The notes under the pieces were generated by a model, which was given only the letters and a program-made list of their open reading frames with translations, ran no database searches and was not told where the DNA came from. Positions 5,504 to 10,078 of a DNA stretch of 10,078 nt are shown here, piece by piece. Source of the DNA: Burkholderiales bacterium. GTDB taxonomy: Bacteria; Pseudomonadota; Gammaproteobacteria; Burkholderiales; Burkholderiaceae_E. Location: contig CP070753.1 of the NCBI GenBank assembly GCA_020348765.1, forward strand, positions 1,221,260 through 1,231,337, read 5' to 3'. Each line of letters opens with the position of its first letter. Within the stretch, counting starts at the first letter, position 1. A program made the position numbers and the translations under genes.

Positions 5504-6793
5504 CTACCTCGACATGGTCATTGGAAGCCAGAGCACGATCTGCGGGAACACGACCAGCAGCGCGACCGCCACCAGGTGCGCACCGACGTGCGGCGCGACC
5601 CCGGCGAAGATCTCGCCCACCGGCCGCTCGGTGTACTTGGCGACCACGAACACGTTGAGCCCCAGTGGCGGGGTCACCAGCCCGACCTCGGCCAGCACGA
5701 CCACGATGACGCCGAACCAGACCGGGTCGAACCCGAGCGCCTCGATCAGCGGCAGCGCCACCGGCACGGTCAGCACCAGGATCGCGATCTGGTCCATGAA
5801 GAAGCCGAGCGCGAAGTAGATCGCCAGGATGATGGCCAGGATCGACCAGCGCGAGACCTCGAGGGCACCCACGAAGGTCACCAGGTCCTGCGTGACCCGC
5901 GTCAGCGCAAAGAAGAAGCCGAAGATCTTCGCGCCCAGGATGATCATCAGGATCATGCAGGTCACGCCGGCGCAGCGCACCAGCGCCCTGACCAGCGCGT
6001 CCGCCGAGGCACGCCCCGACAGCAGCGTGATCACCAGCGCACCGAGGGCGCCGAGCGCCGAAGCCTCGGTGGGCGTCGCCACGCCGAGGTAGATCGAGCC
6101 GGTCACGGCCAGCAGCAGCGCCAGCGCCGGACCCGTGGTACGCAGCGACACGAGCTTGTCGTGCCATGAGTAGCTGCGGCCCGGTGGCGCCCGACGCGGG
6201 TCGATTGCGATCAGCACCAGTACCGTCAGAACGATGGTGGCGGTCACCAGCAGCCCGGGCAGCACGCCGCCGATCAGCAGGTCGCCGATGTTGACATCGG
6301 CGATGATGCCGAAGAGCACCAGCGCGATGCTGGGCGGGATCAGCATCGCGAGCGTGCCCGAGATCGCGACCACGCCGGTCGCCAGCTTCGGCTCATAGCC
6401 CTGCTCGAGCATGGCCGGCACGGTCGTCGCGGACAGGGTCGCGGCCGATGCCGTACTGGAGCCCGAAAGCGCCCCGAAACCGGCGCCGGCGAATGCCGTC
6501 GCGATCGCGAGACCACCGGGAGCCCGACCGACCCAGGTGCGTGCGGTACGAAACAGGTCGTCGGTGATGCCGCTGATCACCATGAACTCGGCCATCAGGA
6601 TGAACATCGGCACCGTGATCAGCTCGTAGGACTGCAGCGCCGAGGCCGGTGCCGTGGCCAGAACGCCGTACAGCACCTCGGTCCCGCCGGTGGCCAGCAG
6701 CCCGACGCTGCCCGCGATCGCCATCGCGAAGCCGACCGGCGCTCCGATCGCGAGCAGCGCGAACAGAAGTAGCGTGATGACCGCAGCCAGCAT
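5504..6793 (-). CDS. dctM: TRAP transporter large permease subunit (DctM family)
   Basis: This 429-residue protein is the large membrane subunit of the TRAP transporter. It uses an ion gradient, normally sodium, to drive uptake of ligand delivered by DctP. It is hydrophobic throughout, with about 12 membrane segments, and of normal length for the family. Recognisable regions are the N-terminus LLLFALLAIGAPVGFAMAIA, then SYELITVPMFILMAEFMVIS, then FGALSGSSTASAATLSATTV. Next come GVVAISGTLAMLIPPSIALV, YLGVATPTEASALGALGALV and the C-terminal VVVLAEVGLVTPPLGLNVFVV. These glycine/proline/threonine stretches match the substrate and Na+-binding hairpins of DctM. The ATG at 6793 lies 6 nt after the dctQ stop, which implies translational coupling; only a weak GGTAGG-like site precedes it. 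The gene is intact. Confidence 0.96.
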   Translation of the reverse strand: MLAAVITLLLFALLAIGAPVGFAMAIAGSVGLLATGGTEVLYGVLATAPASALQSYELITVPMFILMAEFMVISGITDDLFRTARTWVGRAPGGLAIATAFAGAGFGALSGSSTASAATLSATTVPAMLEQGYEPKLATGVVAISGTLAMLIPPSIALVLFGIIADVNIGDLLIGGVLPGLLVTATIVLTVLVLIAIDPRRAPPGRSYSWHDKLVSLRTTGPALALLLAVTGSIYLGVATPTEASALGALGALVITLLSGRASADALVRALVRCAGVTCMILMIILGAKIFGFFFALTRVTQDLVTFVGALEVSRWSILAIILAIYFALGFFMDQIAILVLTVPVALPLIEALGFDPVWFGVIVVVLAEVGLVTPPLGLNVFVVAKYTERPVGEIFAGVAPHVGAHLVAVALLVVFPQIVLWLPMTMSR

Positions 6794-6799
6794 TTGGAC

Positions 6800-7339
6800 C
6801 TACCGACCCGAAGCGGAGGCTCGGCCCGACGCGTCGTCCCGGCCCGACGCGTCGCCCCGGCCCGGGTCGCCGCGCCGGTGGCCGAGCGCGAGCAACAGGC
6901 GCAGCGCCAGCATCGTGGTTCCGATCGCCACCAGCGCCGGAGTCGGCCAGCTCGGCCACGGAATGGGGCCGCTGAGCACCATGTCCTGTGCGTACGCGCT
7001 GACGGCCTCCTGCACCGCCAGCCAGGCGATGGCCACGAACACCGGCAGCGCACAGCTCAGGTGAATCCGCTCGAGCCAGCGTACCGCGCGCGGCCCGAAC
7101 CGGCGCACCAGCACGTCGATGCGGACGTGCTCGTCTGCGGCGAAGGTGCGCGAGACGCTGAGGTAGAACACGGTCGCCAGCACGTACAGCGATACCAGGT
7201 CGTACACCCATCCCAGCGGCGCATTGAACGCATAGCGCATCATCACGTCGATGCAGACGACGCCCATGATGCCCAGCAGCGCGAACCCGGCCAGGGTCGC
7301 GAACACGCGCTCGATGGCGCGGATGGATTTCTCGATCAT
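6800..7339 (-). CDS. dctQ: TRAP transporter small permease subunit (DctQ family)
   Basis: The 179-residue small membrane subunit of the TRAP transporter pairs with DctM. Four membrane segments are seen, around FATLAGFALLGIMGVVCIDV, VYDLVSLYVLATVFYLSVSR, ALPVFVAIAWLAVQEAVSAY and TPALVAIGTTMLALRLLLAL. The family hallmark RYAFNAPLGWVYDL lies between the first two. The C-terminus is unusual: after GHRR it ends in four hexapeptides, RGDPGR, GDASGR, DDASGR and ASASGR, encoded by a tandem repeat. The start at 7339 (MIEKSIRAIE) is preferred over an in-frame ATG at 7405. A well-spaced promoter at 7412-7440 would start transcription almost exactly at 7405, leaving no leader for it, and residues before MIEKS look unlike the family. 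No strong Shine-Dalgarno is visible for either start. Confidence 0.93.
   Translation of the reverse strand: MIEKSIRAIERVFATLAGFALLGIMGVVCIDVMMRYAFNAPLGWVYDLVSLYVLATVFYLSVSRTFAADEHVRIDVLVRRFGPRAVRWLERIHLSCALPVFVAIAWLAVQEAVSAYAQDMVLSGPIPWPSWPTPALVAIGTTMLALRLLLALGHRRGDPGRGDASGRDDASGRASASGR
6804..6875. repeat. 18-bp tandem repeat encoding the DctQ C-terminal tail
   Basis: The units CGGCCCGACGCGTCGTCC at 6822-6839 and 6840-6857 differ at one base. More diverged copies flank them at 6804-6821 and 6858-6875. The unit is a multiple of three, so copies keep the reading frame. On the minus strand each encodes one hexapeptide ending in (S/P)GR of the DctQ tail. Confidence 0.8.
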
Positions 7340-7411
7340 CGCAGCAGCAGGTGCCGACAAGCGGGCCGGCGCGCCGCGCGCAGCGCGCGACACGGCCGCG
7401 TCCATCGCCGC

Positions 7412-7440
7412 AGTATTGGCAACGGACGTCGCCGCGTCAA
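7412..7440 (-). promoter_or_regulatory. Sigma70-type promoter of the TRAP operon
   Basis: On the minus strand, TTGACG (7440-7435, five of six consensus bases) is separated by exactly 17 bp from AATACT (7417-7412, four of six). Transcription would start near 7405 and give a leader of about 66 nt before dctQ at 7339. That leader can form CGCGCG stems (7375-7380 with 7384-7389). The upstream neighbour nnrS stops at 7511, so the TRAP genes can be expressed independently of it. Read from sequence only. Confidence 0.6.
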
Positions 7441-7465
7441 CGCGTGGTTCACATCCGTCAACGCG
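7435..7465. repeat. 10-bp direct repeat CGTCAACGCG, two copies 21 bp apart
   Basis: CGTCAACGCG occurs at 7435-7444, overlapping the TRAP promoter -35, and at 7456-7465. A 21-bp step equals two helical turns, so a regulator could bind both copies on one face and either recruit or block polymerase. The upstream copy has no usable -10 at 17 bp, so it is not a second promoter. Confidence 0.45.
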
Positions 7466-7502
7466 CCTACCGCGAGTGGCAGCGGCCGGCTCGTCCCGGG
7501 GC

Positions 7503-7520
7503 CGAACCGGTCACGGTTCG
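7503..7520 (-). terminator. Small hairpin over the nnrS stop codon
   Basis: A perfect 7-bp inverted repeat, CGAACCG at 7503-7509 and CGGTTCG at 7514-7520, with a 4-nt loop that contains most of the nnrS TGA (7511-7513). No U-run follows. It could act as a weak terminator or mRNA 3' stem ending the panE-like, flavin reductase and nnrS transcript. Confidence 0.35.
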
Positions 7521-8695
7521 AGCCGCGGCCGCACCAGCATCGGCCCATAGGCGAGCGCGAAACCGCTGAACGCGGCCATCCAGGTCAGGGCTGCCAGCCC
7601 GAGCAGCGCGAGCGGCGCCAGCCCGGCGCCCGCCGCGATTCGAGCCAGCGCCGAGACGGTCACGAGCACGTACAACAGGCTGGTCGTGCGCGTGGCATGC
7701 AGCGCGCGACCGGTATGGCCGAGGCTGGCCCGGGTCATCACGGCCAGCGTCATCACGCCGACAGCGCCCGCGGTCCAGGCGTGCAGCGCGGCGCTCGCGC
7801 CGATGGCGGCCGGCCACAGCGCTGCCGCCGCCACCAGTGCGAAGCCGAGTGGCACGAAGGCATAGCCCAGGTGCAGCGCCAGCACCAGCGGCTCGGCCAG
7901 CGTCCGTTCGCCGGCCCAGCGCCCGAGTCGCCAGGCGTGCAGAACGGCAGCCAGCAGGCAGACCGACGCGGCCCAGGGGCTGGACGGCCCGACGCACCAG
8001 GCCGCGAGCGCGACCCCTGCGACCCCCGCCGCGATCACATCCAGACGGTCGAAGGCCGCAGGCGAGCGCCCGTGTCCCCGCTTGGCCAGCCAGCTGCGCG
8101 TGAACGCGGGAACGATACGCCCGCCGATCAGCATGATCAGCAGCACCACGGCGGTGATCCCGACGCGAGTTCCGAGGCCGCCCGTGGCCGATCCGGCCGC
8201 AATCGACTCGGCATGGAAGAGGGCATTGCCGGCAAGCAGCAGCACGAGCAGTGCCAGCACCTTCAGGTTGCGCCGATTGCGGGCGGCGAGCAGTTCGCGG
8301 CCGAGCACCGCTGCCAGTGCGGCGAGGAACGACAGGTCGAGCAGTGCGGCGACGATCGGACCGAGCACGGTCGAGGCCAGCACCGCGATCCGCCCCGCGC
8401 ACCAGCACAGTGCCAACGCGAGCAGCGGCATGCCGGCAACCGGTGCGCGCCCGGTCCAGTTCGCGACCGCGGTCAGCAGGAAGCCCGCCATCACCGCCGG
8501 GACGAAACCGTACAGCAATTCGTGCACATGCCAGTCGAAGGCGCTCAGTGCCCCTGGCATCGAGAACCCGCCGATCAGTGCCGACAGCCACAGCGCCATG
8601 GAAAGAGCCGCCCAGGCGGCAGCCAGCAGGAAGAACGGTCGAAATCCGTGGCCGAGCCAGGCCGGACCGCGGTAGGGGTCTGTCAGCTGGATCAT
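7511..8695 (-). CDS. nnrS: NnrS family heme/copper-type membrane protein
   Basis: This 394-residue inner-membrane protein has about 12 membrane segments. NnrS proteins are heme- and copper-containing and protect against nitric oxide stress during anaerobic growth. The exact chemistry is not settled. Hallmarks seen are LGHGFRPFFLLAA (residues 14-26), WHVHELLYGFVPAVMAGFLL (55-74) with ANWTG, and GNALFHAESIA near 156. Then come GGRIVPAFTRSWL (191-203), HLGYAF (275-280) and VGVMTLAVMTRASLGHTGRA (313-331). The histidines His16, His56, His58, His161, His275, His305 and His327 include the likely metal ligands. The ATG at 8695 is 10 nt past the flavin reductase stop with no good Shine-Dalgarno, so coupled translation in one operon is likely. 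No denitrification gene or NnrR/FNR-type TTGAT-N4-ATCAA box is visible nearby, which is unusual for nnrS. Confidence 0.94.
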   Translation of the reverse strand: MIQLTDPYRGPAWLGHGFRPFFLLAAAWAALSMALWLSALIGGFSMPGALSAFDWHVHELLYGFVPAVMAGFLLTAVANWTGRAPVAGMPLLALALCWCAGRIAVLASTVLGPIVAALLDLSFLAALAAVLGRELLAARNRRNLKVLALLVLLLAGNALFHAESIAAGSATGGLGTRVGITAVVLLIMLIGGRIVPAFTRSWLAKRGHGRSPAAFDRLDVIAAGVAGVALAAWCVGPSSPWAASVCLLAAVLHAWRLGRWAGERTLAEPLVLALHLGYAFVPLGFALVAAAALWPAAIGASAALHAWTAGAVGVMTLAVMTRASLGHTGRALHATRTTSLLYVLVTVSALARIAAGAGLAPLALLGLAALTWMAAFSGFALAYGPMLVRPRLEP

Positions 8696-8705
8696 CTGGA
8701 CGCGG

Positions 8706-9380
8706 CTAGTCCCGGGCGCGTGTCGTGTTCATCAATGCCCCGAGTTCGGCCGCGACTTCGGTCGGATTGAGATCCGGTCGCGCGATCGCGAAGCCCTCCT
8801 CGACGCACGCGTAGTCGAAGTAGCCCAGCCTGGCCAGCGGCCGGTACTTGGCGATGTCGACCAGGCCATCGGTCAGGATCCGCTCGTCCAGGTGGATACC
8901 GATCACCTCGCCGATGACGATGTTGTTCTGGATCGGCGGCGCGTCCGTCGGCAAGCGCAGGGCGGTCACCAGTCGGCACTCGAGGCTGACCGGCGACTCG
9001 GCCACCCGCGGCGCCCTGACCTTGCGGCACGGCGCGGCGCTCAGGCCGGCCAGCGCGAACTCGTCGGCCGCGGGCGGCAGGTGTTCAGAGGTCAGGTTCA
9101 TGCGCTCGGCCAGCTCGCGGGTCGCGATGTTGACCACGAACTCCTGGGTCTCGACCGCGTTCGTGTAGCTGTCCTTGGCATCGCCGTCGGGCTTGGGCCC
9201 GATCGGTGCGAACATCACCATCGGCGGGAAGTCGCCGACACCGTTGAAATAGCTGAACGGCGCCAGGTTCGGCACACCGTCGCGGCTGATCGTCGACACC
9301 CAGCCGATCGGGCGTGGCACCACCAGCGCCTTCCAAGGGTTGAAGCGCAGTGTGTGCCGGCGCGGATCGTCGATGAACAT
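8706..9380 (-). CDS. Flavin reductase family protein (FMN-binding split barrel)
   Basis: A 224-residue cytoplasmic flavoprotein of the flavin reductase-like (DIM6/NTAB) split-barrel family. Relatives use NAD(P)H to reduce FMN or FAD, often for a partner monooxygenase; others keep FMN as a bound cofactor. The FMN-binding N-terminal signature is clear: VVPRPIGWVSTISRDGVPNL at about 20-39, then APFSYFNGVGDFPPMVMFAP. It is followed by KDSYTNAVETQEFVVNIAT, CRKVRAPRVAESPVSLEC and the C-terminal YRPLARLGYFDYACVEEGFA. The ATG at 9380 is set by GGAGGAG at 9386-9392, 5 nt upstream; the open frame continues to 9677 but is not used. It is 73 bp after the panE-like gene and 10 nt before nnrS. No partner oxygenase is visible, so its substrate is unknown. 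Confidence 0.93.
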   Translation of the reverse strand: MFIDDPRRHTLRFNPWKALVVPRPIGWVSTISRDGVPNLAPFSYFNGVGDFPPMVMFAPIGPKPDGDAKDSYTNAVETQEFVVNIATRELAERMNLTSEHLPPAADEFALAGLSAAPCRKVRAPRVAESPVSLECRLVTALRLPTDAPPIQNNIVIGEVIGIHLDERILTDGLVDIAKYRPLARLGYFDYACVEEGFAIARPDLNPTEVAAELGALMNTTRARD

Positions 9381-9385
9381 CGGTG

Positions 9386-9392
9386 CTCCTCC
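9386..9392 (-). promoter_or_regulatory. Shine-Dalgarno site of the flavin reductase gene
   Basis: GGAGGAG on the minus strand, 5 nt before the ATG at 9380. It decides the start against the longer open frame that runs back into the panE-like gene. Confidence 0.85.
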
Positions 9393-9422
9393 GTATCCCC
9401 CCGGTCGGGTGCCGGCCCGGTG

Positions 9423-9434
9423 GCCCGCGCGGGC
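9423..9434. promoter_or_regulatory. GC palindrome in the gap between the panE-like and flavin reductase genes
   Basis: GCCCGCGCGGGC is a perfect 12-bp palindrome in the 73-bp gap. It is probably a small mRNA stem; no terminator T-run or promoter is evident, so the two genes are likely co-transcribed. Confidence 0.3.
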
Positions 9435-9453
9435 GATGCGCCTCGCAGCCCGG

Positions 9454-10078
9454 CTAGAAGTGCAGCTCGCCCCGCGAGCGCAGCTCCTGTGGCAACAGCG
9501 CGGCATGGATCGCCGTGTTGACCGGCGTCGGCACGCCGGCGGCCGTGCCGAGCCTGACCACCGCACCGTTCTGCGACTCGAGCTCGGAGGGTACGCCGTC
9601 CAGGATGTCGCGCTGCATCGACGCGGTGCCGTTCTCGGGCAGCGCGTCGAAGAACCCCATGGCGCGTGCGATCGCATCCTCGGGCAGCGCGACGCCGCGC
9701 GCCAGCGCCACGGCCCGGATCTCGCGCATCAGCGCCTCGAGCAGGCCGCGCGTCTCTGGCAGCTTGCGGGTCACGCCGATCGGGGCGCGTGTGGCACCGC
9801 CGACCCCGCTCATGGCGCAGATCAGCAGGAACTTGCTCCAGATGGCAACCTGGATGTCGGCCGGGATGTCCACCTTCAGGCCGCGTGCCCGCTCGAACGC
9901 GTCCTTGAGCCTTCGGGTGCGCTCGCTCGGTCGATTGTCCAGTTCGCCGAATCGCACGAACGGGTCCGCGGCGACATGCATGATGCGCCCGGGGCCGTCG
10001 ATGTAGGCCAGGATGCCGCACAGGCCGCCTACGACGCGCTCGGCACCGAGCGCGGCCGCCAGTTGCTCGGGCGCCTCG
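9454..10078 (-). CDS. Ketopantoate reductase (ApbA/PanE) family protein, N-terminus off the right edge
   Basis: A cytoplasmic NADPH-dependent oxidoreductase of the 2-dehydropantoate 2-reductase family, which reduces ketopantoate to pantoate in pantothenate synthesis. The visible 207 residues run off the right edge. They lack the N-terminal GxGxxG nucleotide-binding motif but keep the end of the first domain and the whole C-terminal domain. Visible pieces are LGAERVVGGLCGILAYIDGP, then GRIMHVAADPFVRFGELDNR, then DIQVAIWSKFLLICAMSGVG, whose lysine sits where the catalytic lysine of the family lies. After these come RAPIGVTRK, SMQRDILDGVPSELESQNGA and GVPTPVNTAIHAALLPQEL. The stop is 9454. Many bacteria carry several paralogues with other or unknown 2-oxo substrates. 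Since it sits with a flavin reductase and nnrS rather than panB or panC, I do not assert that it is the biosynthetic panE. Confidence 0.93.
   Translation of the reverse strand, partial: EAPEQLAAALGAERVVGGLCGILAYIDGPGRIMHVAADPFVRFGELDNRPSERTRRLKDAFERARGLKVDIPADIQVAIWSKFLLICAMSGVGGATRAPIGVTRKLPETRGLLEALMREIRAVALARGVALPEDAIARAMGFFDALPENGTASMQRDILDGVPSELESQNGAVVRLGTAAGVPTPVNTAIHAALLPQELRSRGELHF

Noticed and set aside
7435..7465. Possible FNR/NNR box controlling nnrS or the TRAP operon
   Set aside because: The TTGACG motifs are direct repeats 21 bp apart, not the inverted TTGAT-N4-ATCAA arrangement, and they lie downstream of nnrS.
6794..8770. A 658-codon open frame on the plus strand, longer than any real gene here
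   Set aside because: It is antisense to dctQ and nnrS, rich in Arg, Gln, His and Gly with no domain, and arises from GC-rich third positions of the real genes, which show clear membrane segments and family motifs.
9381..9677. Longer flavin reductase start at 9677
   Set aside because: It would overlap the 3' part of the panE-like gene, and a strong Shine-Dalgarno site precedes the ATG at 9380, where the family N-terminus begins.
1..10078. Mobile element, phage or horizontally acquired island
   Set aside because: No transposase, integrase, tRNA, terminal inverted repeats or composition shift is visible; all genes are complete housekeeping-type families except the two cut by the window edges.

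Overview
The window looks like ordinary chromosomal DNA from a high-GC proteobacterium, most likely a betaproteobacterium of the Burkholderiales. That placement is inference: it rests on high GC with GC-rich third codon positions, and on stand-alone TRAP and polyamine-type ABC cassettes beside a MarR regulator and a DUF1330 protein. No rRNA or tRNA gene, insertion sequence, phage gene or CRISPR array was seen. Base composition and codon use look even throughout, so nothing points to recent transfer.

Left part (1-2050, minus strand): an ABC importer cassette. A PotD-like periplasmic binding protein gene (855-1889) is followed, across a gap with strong hairpins, by a PotA-like ATPase gene (773 to beyond the left edge). 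Permease genes probably lie further left. Upstream of the binding protein gene is a degenerate array of 10-bp units (about 1951-2043), the oddest non-coding structure in the window.

Middle (2044-4349): a MarR-family regulator gene (minus strand, 2044-2616) is divergent from a multi-pass membrane protein gene with a distant resemblance to the DedA/VTT families (plus strand, start uncertain, ends 3926). Between them is a near-ideal 8-4-8 palindromic operator (2701-2720) and a 17-bp tandem repeat. A DUF1330 gene with a clear ribosome binding site (4062-4349) follows. It converges on the TRAP operon, with a 24-nt perfectly self-complementary sequence in the gap.

Right part (4398 to the right edge, minus strand): transcription runs right to left. 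It starts with a ketopantoate-reductase-like gene (partial), then a flavin reductase family gene and nnrS (10 nt apart). A good sigma70-type promoter (7412-7440) follows, then a complete TRAP transporter in the order dctQ, dctM, dctP. The small permease subunit carries a C-terminal hexapeptide repeat encoded by an 18-bp tandem repeat.

Together the genes describe solute uptake (one ABC system, one TRAP system for an unknown organic acid), a local regulator, and redox or NO-related functions. I see no clearly new system. The points most worth checking are the 10-bp array, the MarR operator, the hairpins beside the binding-protein gene in both transport cassettes, and nnrS sitting away from any denitrification gene.
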